DNA of 36,849 nucleotides, taken from the NCBI GenBank assembly GCA_014239255.1, contig JAAZZE010000019.1, positions 1 to 36,849 of the forward strand. Direction: 5' to 3'. The notes under the pieces were generated by a model, which saw only the letters and a program-made list of their open reading frames with translations, was not told the DNA's origin and made no database searches. This document shows positions 8,402 through 15,768 of the stretch, piece after piece (the stretch's first letter is position 1; every line of letters begins with the position of its first letter). This DNA is from Gammaproteobacteria bacterium (GTDB lineage Bacteria > Pseudomonadota > Gammaproteobacteria > Arenicellales > UBA868). Both the position numbers and the translations under genes were made by a program.

Positions 8402-9190
8402 TCAAGATGCGGCGACCATTTTGGTCACCCAGGCAGAACGGCGCTCCGAATCCAGAATCTCAGCTCGAACCCGTGCAAACAATGCGACCAGGTAGTGCAA
8501 CTGGAAGGCGATGGCCATCAGCAATAAAGGGATCAGCATGCTGGTTGCGATAGAGGGCTTGTCAAACTTGGTGACGGTTGGGCCCTGGTGCAAGGTACTC
8601 CACCATTCGACGGAAAAATGAATGATAGGTAGGTTGATGACGCCAACCAAAGCTAAAACTGCGCCAGCACGTGCAGCAGTACGGCGATCATCGATGGCGG
8701 CCTGAAGCGCCATGTAACCCAGGTATAAAAACAAAAGGACAAGTTCTGAAGTGAGCCTTGCATCCCATATCCACCACGTGCCCCACATGGGTTTGCCCCA
8801 TAGGGACCCAGTCAGCAATGCCAGAAATGTGTAGGCTGCGCCAATAGGCGCACTCGCGCGAGCAACAATTTGGGCGAGCTTCATCCGCCAGATCAATCCG
8901 ATACCTCCGCTGATAGCGAGTATCAGATATACAAACATCGACATCCAGGCGGCCGGTACGTGAATATAAATGATTCGGTAACTCTCACCTTGCTGGTAAT
9001 CAGTAGGGGCCAGAATCAGCCCACTGTAGAGCCCCGCGGCAAAACACAAGGCACAAAGGGTGCCGACCCAGGGTAATAGTTTTCCTACCAGGGCGTAAAA
9101 GAAAGGCGGTGATCCGAGCTGATGAAAGCGTCTGGTCCAGATGGATCGAGGGCGATTACCCTTCGGTAGGTCACTTTGAGAGGGCGTCAT
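8402..9190 (-). CDS. ccmC: Heme exporter/handling protein CcmC
   Basis: 262 residues, six predicted membrane helices. CcmC presents heme on the periplasmic side and loads it onto CcmE. The WWD motif is clear (GKPMWGTWWIWDARLTSELV), and heme-ligating histidine contexts are present (YIIYIHVPAAWMS; IIHFSVEWWSTLHQG). It is the first gene of the operon in this window. The ABC-type partners ccmA and ccmB, often upstream of ccmC, are not here; the next gene upstream is divergent. Confidence 0.95.
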   Translation of the reverse strand: MTPSQSDLPKGNRPRSIWTRRFHQLGSPPFFYALVGKLLPWVGTLCALCFAAGLYSGLILAPTDYQQGESYRIIYIHVPAAWMSMFVYLILAISGGIGLIWRMKLAQIVARASAPIGAAYTFLALLTGSLWGKPMWGTWWIWDARLTSELVLLFLYLGYMALQAAIDDRRTAARAGAVLALVGVINLPIIHFSVEWWSTLHQGPTVTKFDKPSIATSMLIPLLLMAIAFQLHYLVALFARVRAEILDSERRSAWVTKMVAAS

Positions 9191-9485
9191 GAGTAATTTT
9201 TAGGGGAGTGTGATGCGCTGTCAGCGGGTTTTTGTATCCGCGTCGCGGCAATTTTCAGAACAAGTTCCCGCGGGCCAGGGGCGATTTTAATCGACAGTAC
9301 GTATGCGGGTCATCATTTTCCCGGCCATTGGGTTGTCTTTCCCCAGGCAATCGAGGAGATTTTAGAGTGAATCCGACAGCGCTGGAGGGTGTATCCCGAT
9401 CGAATCCAGGGGTCGCCATTGTAAGCCCCCTTCGTTAAAGTTGTTTTCTTTTGAATAATCTAGTCCGAACTCAGGGCGGCAGCGG
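9191..9485. other. Divergent intergenic region between ccmC and the oxygenase gene
   Basis: A 295-base gap that must contain the promoter of the ccm operon and that of the oxygenase gene. A short rightward frame at 9367-9438 (GTG start, 23 codons, preceded by GAGGAG) could be a leader peptide but looks like chance. I see no terminator or clear operator. Confidence 0.4.
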
Positions 9486-10109
9486 ATGTTTAATCGACTT
9501 GATCCAGAACATTTGTCCTTTGCAGTTGAAAGCTTGTCACGATGGCCAGCGACTACGGTATCCTGCCTGTCACCGCGAGAGTGCGATACCTTCGCCTCAC
9601 TTGCGGATAAATTAGTGTACCTCCCAGCTACTCCGGTGATTGGCGCCAAGGATGCTCCGGTGCATCAGGATTTCGAGTTGAATTACTCGGTCCCCTTGGA
9701 ACATCCATTCTGGACGCTTGCCAAAGAATTTGGACGGCTTGCGGCATCGGCGTTAACGCAGGCAGGGGTAGAAATAACTTCGCCGGACTCATACAAGATC
9801 AATGACCTTATCGTCCAGCGATACCCTGCGGGTTGCAAAGGTATTACGCCACATCGTGATCATCTGAAATATCGGATGATTGTCGCCATATTGCTTGTCA
9901 GTGGAGACGGAGAGTTCAGAATTCACAAACGCCGTGATGAGAGTAACGGTGCGGTGATTCGGTTTAATCCGGGAGATCTCCTGCTGATGGGCGCGCCAGG
10001 CGTTTTCCCGGGATTCGTGCGCCCTTTCCACTCTGTCACCGCGGTAACCCGGGTTCGACGTACCATAGGAATGCGTTACGATGGCCGGATCATTCAACCC
10101 GAAGGCTAA
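9486..10109 (+). CDS. 2-oxoglutarate/Fe(II)-dependent dioxygenase family protein
   Basis: 207 residues, no signal peptide, so cytosolic. The double-stranded beta-helix fold is suggested by the iron-binding triad and the 2-oxoglutarate arginine in the expected order: His123 and Asp125 in ITPHRDHL, the distal His182 in RPFHSVTAV, and RRTIGMRY shortly after it. The preceding NDLIVQRYPAGCKG and the central RFNPGDLLLMGAPG are typical strand/turn elements of AlkB-like and related oxygenases. The substrate is unknown: neither nucleic-acid-repair residues of AlkB nor prolyl-hydroxylase features can be assigned with confidence. An AGGGCGG upstream of the ATG may serve as ribosome binding site. The next gene lies 136 bases downstream, so it may be a separate unit. 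Confidence 0.75.
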   Translation: MFNRLDPEHLSFAVESLSRWPATTVSCLSPRECDTFASLADKLVYLPATPVIGAKDAPVHQDFELNYSVPLEHPFWTLAKEFGRLAASALTQAGVEITSPDSYKINDLIVQRYPAGCKGITPHRDHLKYRMIVAILLVSGDGEFRIHKRRDESNGAVIRFNPGDLLLMGAPGVFPGFVRPFHSVTAVTRVRRTIGMRYDGRIIQPEG

Positions 10110-10245
10110 CTCAGAAACGCCGCTGACGTTCCGATTCTACCGGTCAGTTATTGGTCGGAGGCCAGTTGCACTTTGGCATAATCACTTAGCATCCAAATAA
10201 GAGTTAACTGCGGTTCGTACTAAGCCGCGATCGAGGGTAGTTGAT

Positions 10246-11892
10246 ATGCAGGATTTAGTTATTCCAAGGACCCCGTCGGCTTATGATTATCCGTTGCTGA
10301 TTGGTCACCTGCTTTCCACTTTAAAAGTGAATCATCCCCACCAGCAAATCGTATATGCCGGTCAACGGCGGATCAGTTATCTTGAATTTCATGAGCGGGT
10401 AAAACGTCTGGCCAATGCTTTGGTCGATCTTGGAGTTCAACCAGGCGACACTGTTGCGGTAATGGATTGGGATACTCACCGCTATCTTGAATGCTTCTTC
10501 GCGGTGCCAATCATCGGCGCGGTGTTGCACACGATTAATATTCGGCTTTCTCCAGATCAGATCTTGTACACAGTCAACCATGCTGCCGATACTGTGTTGA
10601 TGGTGCACGACGATTTTGTGGATCTGGCGCCAGGTCTTGCTGGGCAGGCGCCCTCGGTCAAGTATTGGGTTCGGCTTTGCGATGATGCCGTGTCAGTGGC
10701 AAAGGGAAAAACCGATATCAATTTTGCCGGGGAATATGAGTCTCTTCTGGAGGCTGCATCACCACGACACGACATGCGTGATTTTGATGAGAACATCAGG
10801 GCAACCACCTTTTACACCACTGGCACAACTGGGCGCCCCAAAGGGGTTTACTTCAGCCAGCGGCAATTGGTGCTTCATACCCTCGGGCTGGGAATCGGGC
10901 TGTCGAGCAATCCAGAGCAGGGTCGATTGCATGCGAGTGATGTGTACATGCCAATTACGCCGATGTTTCACGTTCATGCGTGGGGCATCCCTTATCTGGT
11001 CACTTTGCTGGGGGTCAAGCAGGTGTACCCGGGCCGCTACGAGCCGGCAAAGCTGTTGCAGCTGATTCAAGATGAAGGGGTGACCTTTTCGCACTGCGTT
11101 CCAACGATCATGCACATGCTTCTGAGTGATCCCATGGCTGAGAAGGTCGATCTTAGCCAATGGAAGGTCATTATCGGCGGTTCAGCTTTGTCACCAGCTT
11201 TGGCACAGCGTGCACGCGATCTTGGAATCGATGTCTTTGGCGGTTATGGAATGTCAGAGACCGGTCCTGTGTTGACGCTGGCACAGATCAAAGGGTCCGG
11301 GGATGAACTCACTACTGACGAGGCCCTGGTTTATCGCTGCAAGGGCGGCCGCCCGGTGCCGATGGTTGAGCTGAAGATTGTTGATCCAGACTTTAGGGAG
11401 CAGCCCCGCGATGGGGTAACTACAGGCGAGGTTGTGGTTCGCGCACCATGGTTGACCCAGGGGTATCTCAATGACTCTGAGCGTTCCGAGGAGTTATGGA
11501 CAAACGGCTACCTGCATACCGGAGACATTGGGCACATCGATGCCAAAGGGTATTTAAAAATTACAGATCGTCTGAAAGATGTAATCAAAAGCGGGGGGGA
11601 GTGGATATCTTCATTGGAACTGGAAGACCTGGCATTGGCGACTCCGAGCGTAAGCGAAGCAGCAGTGATCGGTGTTGTCGATGAAAAATGGGGCGAACGT
11701 CCGTTAGTCCTTGTCGTCGGCAAAGAAGCTGAGATCGATTGTAGTGAGGTTGCGGCACAATTTTCTGAGGCTGCCAAGGCAGGCCTTATTAGCGACTGGG
11801 CGGTGCCCGAGCGCATCGAACAGGTTGATACAATACCCAAGACCAGTGTCGGCAAAATCGACAAAAAACGCCTACGTGAACAGTTCGGGTAA
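10246..11892 (+). CDS. Acyl-CoA synthetase (AMP-forming), medium/long-chain fatty acid type
   Basis: 548 residues, ANL superfamily. It activates a carboxylic acid to its acyl-AMP and then the CoA thioester. Motifs in order: the phosphate-binding loop FYTTGTTGRPKGV at about residues 189-201, MFHVHAWGIPY, the GGYGMSETGPVLTL adenylate motif near residue 332, the hinge aspartate in TGDIGHIDAKGYLKITDR, and the C-terminal catalytic lysine in PKTSVGKIDKKRL. Length and sequence style resemble the AlkK/DmdB branch (fatty acid or methylmercaptopropionate CoA ligases), so the substrate is probably a medium- or long-chain fatty acid, though a short thio-acid cannot be excluded. A GAGGGTAG precedes the ATG. 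A strong terminator lies about 215 bases beyond the stop. Confidence 0.88.
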   Translation: MQDLVIPRTPSAYDYPLLIGHLLSTLKVNHPHQQIVYAGQRRISYLEFHERVKRLANALVDLGVQPGDTVAVMDWDTHRYLECFFAVPIIGAVLHTINIRLSPDQILYTVNHAADTVLMVHDDFVDLAPGLAGQAPSVKYWVRLCDDAVSVAKGKTDINFAGEYESLLEAASPRHDMRDFDENIRATTFYTTGTTGRPKGVYFSQRQLVLHTLGLGIGLSSNPEQGRLHASDVYMPITPMFHVHAWGIPYLVTLLGVKQVYPGRYEPAKLLQLIQDEGVTFSHCVPTIMHMLLSDPMAEKVDLSQWKVIIGGSALSPALAQRARDLGIDVFGGYGMSETGPVLTLAQIKGSGDELTTDEALVYRCKGGRPVPMVELKIVDPDFREQPRDGVTTGEVVVRAPWLTQGYLNDSERSEELWTNGYLHTGDIGHIDAKGYLKITDRLKDVIKSGGEWISSLELEDLALATPSVSEAAVIGVVDEKWGERPLVLVVGKEAEIDCSEVAAQFSEAAKAGLISDWAVPERIEQVDTIPKTSVGKIDKKRLREQFG

Positions 11893-11983
11893 TCCGGGGA
11901 TAAGCGTCACAACGGCATTGCCACCGGTAACCCATGCAGATACACTGGGAGCCCCATGGGCCAGAAAAAAAGGGGGTGATCTA

Positions 11984-12058
11984 ATGTCTAGTGATATAGG
12001 ATTTGTCACAGTGAACGTTGGTGTACGCAGGTGTTTCGGGAGCAATCTTTCGGGCTAA
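11984..12058 (+). CDS. Possible 24-residue micro-ORF before the terminator
   Basis: A 25-codon frame (MSSDIGFVTVNVGVRRCFGS...) starts with ATG preceded by AGGGGGTGATCTA, an unusually good ribosome binding site for an intergenic region. It ends about 50 bases before the hairpin terminator at 12107-12133. It lies downstream of the acyl-CoA synthetase and overlaps the 3' end of the opposite-strand 143-codon frame by four bases. No family is recognisable. Expression would need to be shown; it may be chance. Confidence 0.25.
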   Translation: MSSDIGFVTVNVGVRRCFGSNLSG

Positions 12059-12486
12059 GTGCGACACCCTGTCCGGTGACAGTGAACACTGTGACAGCCA
12101 ATCACGAAAGCCCCCTTAGTTGGGGGCTTTTTTGTGCCTAAAACACGGGGTAACTTCTTTACGGTGTATGAACTATCGGCGTTGCTAAGGAATACGAAGG
12201 GGCTATGGTAGAAGGTGACGTGAAGATCATCTAAGTCACAAGGTCCGTCACAATGCTGGCCGTGCGTATTCGGAAATGCCATGACATCCAAGCGGCCATC
12301 TTTGTTCCAGTCTCGCGCCACATAATTGTTGTGGTCATTAAAATAGAGTTTCCATGACGGCAATTTACCTTTGCCCTTAACGAAAGAATAAGACGAACTG
12401 ATATTGGGTTCAGCCGATGCAAACTCGAAAGCCAAGCCAAAGCAGGATGTAATAAGAAGAACAGCAATGGCAAACAGGCGTTTCAT
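12055..12486 (-). pseudogene. Truncated secreted FG-GAP/VCBS-type paralogue
   Basis: 143-codon frame with a signal peptide (MKRLFAIAVLLITSCFGLAFEFASA) and one calcium-loop-like repeat (ARDWNKDGRLDVMAFP). It matches the first part of the neighbouring 512-residue protein: MKRLFA..AVLL, SSSY..(L/V)KGKGK, then a D-x-N-x-D-G repeat. After about residue 117 the frame runs through a rightward transcription terminator hairpin (12107-12133), so the last 26 or so codons are unlikely to have evolved as protein. I read this as the 5' remnant of a duplicated gene whose remainder was lost. It could also be a short functional secreted protein with an eroded end. Confidence 0.55.
12107..12133 (+). terminator. 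Rho-independent terminator after the acyl-CoA synthetase unit
   Basis: A perfect 9-bp stem (AAAGCCCCC/GGGGGCTTT) with a TTAGTT loop, running into TTTTTTG on the plus strand. On the minus strand the run after the stem is only TTTCG, so it acts mainly rightward. It lies inside the opposite-strand 143-codon frame. Confidence 0.85.
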
Positions 12487-12488
12487 AC
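12455..12488 (-). repeat. 34-bp repeat, copy 1 (5' end of truncated paralogue)
   Basis: This 34-base stretch, covering the start codon and first codons of the truncated gene, matches 14115-14148 with three substitutions. It supports descent of the two FG-GAP genes from one duplication. Confidence 0.7.
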
Positions 12489-12604
12489 CGCTATCTTATC
12501 CCCAACATTCCACTAGCACCGTAAATGCTTCTGCTTTTTCTGCTATGTCTGGTAGTTGAAACCCGAGTAATGATCGTCCGACAAGAACTTCGATGGCAAT
12601 ACAG

Positions 12605-14146
12605 TTAGCGGGCAATCAAGGTGCCGTAGGTTCCATCACTCCAGATTACCAGCCAGTCGATCTTTTTATCTTTGTTGGCGTGTAATGCAACGATCTTGGC
12701 TTTCCTGCTATTGCCACTGACTTTGGCAAATATCTCCTTGGTTAAACGTTTGAACTTGCCGTTACCCTTGTTCATCCATATCTGTTTATGGGCATTTTTC
12801 ATTGAGCCGTCGTAGTTCCATGAATAATTAAAGACAAAATCGGGGCGTTTATCGCCATTGAGATCGACAACCTGTGGTGCGCCCAGTGCTTTATTCGCTT
12901 TTATAAGGTTCGTGTCATAACCCTTACGCGCGGGAGATGCATTGATAATCTGCCAGCGTTTGACCTTGCCGTTGCCGAGATTTTTCAGTATCACAATGGG
13001 ATTGGTACCAGAACAGAAATCTCCACATTCATGATAGAAAAGACCATCGAGATCACCGTCGCCGTCCAAATCAGCGGCCTGTGAATCGGCCGGGGCCACA
13101 GAAAACCTCCTGCCCACCTGGTCTGGCCATTTTCCGGGGCCGCGAATTGTCTGTACGAGCTTAAATCCGTCTAGTTGTCCATTGGTGTTCTTAAACACGC
13201 GAATCCTTCCGGCAAGGTGGGGATAGGGGTCATTCAGTTCGGAATCCACTTCATTGTAGGCCGCGGTGATGACTTCAGGTAGGCCATCTCTGTCTAGATC
13301 GATAACTAGATTGGAGTGGCTGTAGCCACACCAGTCAGGGGGGCAAAGACTGGAAAAATCCGACCATATACGATCCCAACATTGCTTCTTTGGTTTCCAG
13401 GGCGGCCCCATATATTTTTTGCAAGAGAAACGACCATTACCCTGATTGTAAAAAATTTTCGTATTACTCAAAGACACAATCAGGTCTAGATCGCCATCTT
13501 TATCAACATCAGAGAGCGACCCATTATGGTAGACAATCATCGGGGTCGTTCTCGGGCCGACCTTAAGTTTTCCTGTTGCACGAAGTTGGATAATCCGCGT
13601 TTTGGCGGGATAATTGTCGTCGGTGTTTCCACTGTTAAATAACAACCAATCAGCTCTCCTATCACCCGTGATGTCAGCTAGCGTACTCTTTCCATTCTTT
13701 TTAGGATCATAAGCAACTGATACATGTAATGATTCGCCGTTCCTCCAACTTAGGGGTTTTCCAGTGAAAGCCTGTTTGGTTTTTAAATTCAGTCTACCTC
13801 TGCGATCGTTCAGAAAAATCTCAGCGCGAGCGTAAGAGACTTTACACCCGGTGTTGTACGTACATTTTGAGTTGCAAACCCCCGGTGGTTTGAGTGCGCA
13901 GTTCGGACGGACATGCCCGCCGGTTCCATACCCCACGTCGGTATAGCCATCCCCATTGAAGTCGTGAAGCACAATGCCACGGCTGGTATCTTCAAATGAT
14001 TTGTATTTGACCTTTCCTTTTCCCTTTAAATAAACATAGGAAGAACTGGGGCCACCTGCTGCAAAAGCAGTTGTAGTACTCAAAAATGGGAGGTCGGTGG
14101 AGAACACCACTGATAGAAGAACTGCACTGGCAAATAGGCGTTTCAT
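12605..14146 (-). CDS. Secreted FG-GAP/VCBS repeat protein
   Basis: About 513 codons from the ATG at 14146. An upstream in-frame ATG at 14257 would bury the signal peptide, so it is rejected. The signal peptide is MKRLFASAVLLSVVFSTDLPF.. ending near TTAFA. The rest is a series of D-x-(N/D)-x-D-G-x-x-D loops spaced through the chain: HDFNGDGYTDVGYG, DITGDRRADWLLF, SDVDKDGDLDLIVSL, IDLDRDGLPEVITAA, ADLDGDGDLDGLFY, VDLNGDKRPDFVFNY. These are the calcium-binding turns of FG-GAP/VCBS beta-propellers, as in integrin alpha chains and secreted bacterial proteins, and about six to seven blades fit one propeller. Cysteine-rich insertions (PNCALKPPGVCNSKC) suggest disulfides. There is no anchor, dockerin or enzyme domain, so it is probably a secreted ligand-binding protein of unknown target. 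Confidence 0.8.
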   Translation of the reverse strand: MKRLFASAVLLSVVFSTDLPFLSTTTAFAAGGPSSSYVYLKGKGKVKYKSFEDTSRGIVLHDFNGDGYTDVGYGTGGHVRPNCALKPPGVCNSKCTYNTGCKVSYARAEIFLNDRRGRLNLKTKQAFTGKPLSWRNGESLHVSVAYDPKKNGKSTLADITGDRRADWLLFNSGNTDDNYPAKTRIIQLRATGKLKVGPRTTPMIVYHNGSLSDVDKDGDLDLIVSLSNTKIFYNQGNGRFSCKKYMGPPWKPKKQCWDRIWSDFSSLCPPDWCGYSHSNLVIDLDRDGLPEVITAAYNEVDSELNDPYPHLAGRIRVFKNTNGQLDGFKLVQTIRGPGKWPDQVGRRFSVAPADSQAADLDGDGDLDGLFYHECGDFCSGTNPIVILKNLGNGKVKRWQIINASPARKGYDTNLIKANKALGAPQVVDLNGDKRPDFVFNYSWNYDGSMKNAHKQIWMNKGNGKFKRLTKEIFAKVSGNSRKAKIVALHANKDKKIDWLVIWSDGTYGTLIAR

Positions 14147-14148
14147 AC
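14115..14148 (-). repeat. 34-bp repeat, copy 2 (5' end of FG-GAP gene)
   Basis: Second copy of the repeat at 12455-12488 (31 of 34 identical), covering the first codons of the full-length gene. Confidence 0.7.
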
Positions 14149-14235
14149 TACCAATATACTCCACTGGTTCAGGAAATCTGTTGAGGCTATTGTCTGCCCC
14201 TAATAAGCACCGTAGATAATCAATATCGGCCAGTG

Positions 14236-14298
14236 GGTAATCAAAAAGGCACTCCAAATCACGGGAGGGGATTACCTTCTGGCGGGAGATGATTACCT
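14236..14298. promoter_or_regulatory. Three GATTACC elements, two as 16-bp direct repeats 21 bp apart
   Basis: CGGGAGGGGATTACCT at 14262-14277 and CGGGAGATGATTACCT at 14283-14298 are direct repeats (14 of 16 identical) offset by exactly 21 bases, two turns of the helix. A third copy of the core, inverted (GGTAATC), lies at 14236-14242. The array sits between two divergent genes, the FG-GAP protein and a 45-codon exported peptide. This arrangement is what tandem dimeric or LytTR-type regulators use, but the regulator is unknown. Confidence 0.5.
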
Positions 14299-14315
14299 GT
14301 TACCCCTCTTTGGGT

Positions 14316-14333
14316 TCGAGAATGCAGTCTCGA
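14316..14333. promoter_or_regulatory. Inverted repeat TCGAGA-N6-TCTCGA upstream of the small peptide gene
   Basis: A perfect 6-bp-arm palindrome with a six-base centre (ATGCAG), ending 23 bases before the ATG of the exported peptide and just before its ribosome binding site. It could be an operator or a 5'-leader hairpin. Confidence 0.45.
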
Positions 14334-14356
14334 TAAACAAACAAAGAGATAGAACC

Positions 14357-14494
14357 ATGAAGATTAAAAGAACTGCTGTAATCACTACGTTGTCCGTACT
14401 TATTGGACTGGGTATTGTTGGCGTCTCCCCTGCGTTTGCTGGCAACTGGGGCAATAACTTTGGTGCGTCTTCAATGACGAGTTACCTCAATTAG
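14357..14494 (+). CDS. Small exported peptide, 45 residues
   Basis: Too short for ordinary gene calling. The frame reads MKIKRTAVITTLSVLIGLGI, then VGVSPAFA, then GNWGNNFGASSMTSYLN and a TAG stop. The first 28 residues are a textbook Sec signal peptide (MKIKR n-region, hydrophobic core, SPAFA cleavage site), leaving a mature peptide of about 17 residues rich in Gly, Asn and Ser. AAAGAGAT lies seven bases before the ATG. It is divergent from the FG-GAP protein and sits directly behind the GATTACC repeats and a palindrome. No known family is recognised. It could be a signalling or matrix peptide, or the 5' fragment of a longer secreted protein gene; the frames after the stop show nothing convincing. 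Confidence 0.5.
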   Translation: MKIKRTAVITTLSVLIGLGIVGVSPAFAGNWGNNFGASSMTSYLN

Positions 14495-14840
14495 TGAAAC
14501 TCGATAAAGGGCCTAAAACGCCACTGCTTTTTCTAAGAATGTCCCTGTCATTGTCATCTCCTTACCATTTAAGATGGTCCCTAAGATCTTTTTTCGGATA
14601 CTGCCTTTTTTATTTTCTTCCAGATCGCGTTACGTCCATGAAATTACAGGTCAGGCCAAGAGGATCATGTCGCTCGCCGGAGAGCGATATCCAGACCAAC
14701 TCGGACGCCGGTAAACCTTAAGCAAGTCCTGGGGGACTGTTGGATAAAACGAAAGTCCGGCGGCAGTGACAGGAAATGGATCAAAGACAGTTTCCCTAAC
14801 TTTTTTGAACCTAATCTTCTTTAAATTCCCTTTTGTGAAC
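14495..14840. other. 346-base stretch without a convincing gene
   Basis: It lies between the small peptide gene and the end of the hydrolase gene. I see a possible hairpin at about 14668-14686 (TCGCTC-loop-GAGCGA), another at 14726-14740 (AGTCC/GGACT), and TGAACCTAA repeated at 14806-14814 and 14836-14844, exactly 30 bases apart. No T-run follows the hairpins. A 75-codon rightward frame (14494-14721) has no start signal or recognisable sequence. Confidence 0.4.
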
Positions 14841-15620
14841 CTAAACGACTTTCGTCAACACTTTGTTGAACTCCTTCGGGCGGGTTAGAAAAGGGGCGTG
14901 GCCCGCATCCTCAATCCAAACCACTCCACCGGTGCACCCAGGTATTGTCTCTGCCATAATTTTATTAGCTGCCGGCAAGCATATAGCATCATTACGGCCG
15001 CAGATCACAGTGGTGGGTTTTATAATTTGAGACAGTTCAGCCATCTGGTTTCGTCCACCCGAACTTCCAAATGCTGCCATAGCCACGTCGACACGGGTTT
15101 TGGTCGCAATGGCGGTTAAATTTTCCACAACAGTAGCGTCTTCTTCCGCAATCATTCCACAAAAGGCAGCACATCCAGCTGCAAAATCTTCCATCAAAAG
15201 GCCACCAAGCTGTTGTGCAGCCTCGCCAGGTAGTGCGTGAGGAAAATTATCATCTGCAATTAGCTGCGGAGTTGTATCGACCAATACAAATTGCTTGAAC
15301 CGATCGCCGTTGTATGCAGCAACGATCTGGCCAATCGCTCCTCCCATCGACCATCCAATAAAGGTCACATCTTTAAGGCTTAAAGCATCGACAACAGACA
15401 ACAAATCATCGCGATGATCTTCAAAAGTGATGTCGGGGCTTTCGGTTGTTGAAGAGCCAAAACCTCGCAAATCAGTGCACACAACGCGGTGCGTATCAGC
15501 AAAGGCAGAAACTTGATTCTCCCAGACCGAATGATCCATCATGATACCGTGGACAAATAGAAGTGCTGGTTTGTCACCTCCTGTATCACTTACTAAGATT
15601 TCGTTATCGCCTATTCTCAT
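14841..15620 (-). CDS. Alpha/beta hydrolase
   Basis: 259 residues, no signal peptide. The alpha/beta-hydrolase fold is shown by the oxyanion-hole phrase LLFVHGIMMDHSVWE, the strand-turn VVCTDLRGFGSS, the nucleophile elbow GWSMGGAIG (catalytic Ser), a candidate acid in CGRNDAICLP and the catalytic His in EDAGHAPFLTRP. The layout resembles esterases, 3-oxoadipate enol-lactonases and haloalkane-type hydrolases; the substrate cannot be told. An AGGAG ten bases upstream supports the ATG. It is 148 bases downstream of the lolC/E gene on the same strand, with no clear terminator between, so it may be the last gene of that transcript or independent. Confidence 0.85.
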   Translation of the reverse strand: MRIGDNEILVSDTGGDKPALLFVHGIMMDHSVWENQVSAFADTHRVVCTDLRGFGSSTTESPDITFEDHRDDLLSVVDALSLKDVTFIGWSMGGAIGQIVAAYNGDRFKQFVLVDTTPQLIADDNFPHALPGEAAQQLGGLLMEDFAAGCAAFCGMIAEEDATVVENLTAIATKTRVDVAMAAFGSSGGRNQMAELSQIIKPTTVICGRNDAICLPAANKIMAETIPGCTGGVVWIEDAGHAPFLTRPKEFNKVLTKVV

Positions 15621-15768
15621 TTCGCTCTAACTCCTGTCTGACTAAAATGATAAATGTTATGTTACATCAATTAATCAAATAGAACGTGTCGACTAGCGCT
15701 AGGTTGGAGTTTTCTAACTCATTGAATACAAGGGGTAATATGGCGATACGCCTGTCCTGTCTGCACGT

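Noticed and set aside
9367-9438. 23-codon GTG frame with GAGGAG upstream of the oxygenase gene
   Set aside because: Could be a leader peptide, but it ends about 50 bases before the gene with no attenuator structure.
12081-12094. Palindrome ACAGTG-AA-CACTGT before the acyl-CoA synthetase terminator
   Set aside because: Short arms, a two-base centre and no promoter nearby; likely chance or an extra stem of the 3' tail.
14146-14257. Upstream extension of the FG-GAP gene to an ATG at 14257
   Set aside because: It would place 37 residues before an excellent signal peptide, and the paralogue starts at the later ATG.
14494-14721. 75-codon plus-strand frame after the exported peptide
   Set aside because: No start signal, no signal peptide, composition unlike a protein.
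14745-14785. GAAAGTCCGGCGGCAG resembling a piece of RNase P RNA
   Set aside because: Only a short stretch matches the remembered motif and the surrounding conserved helices are missing.
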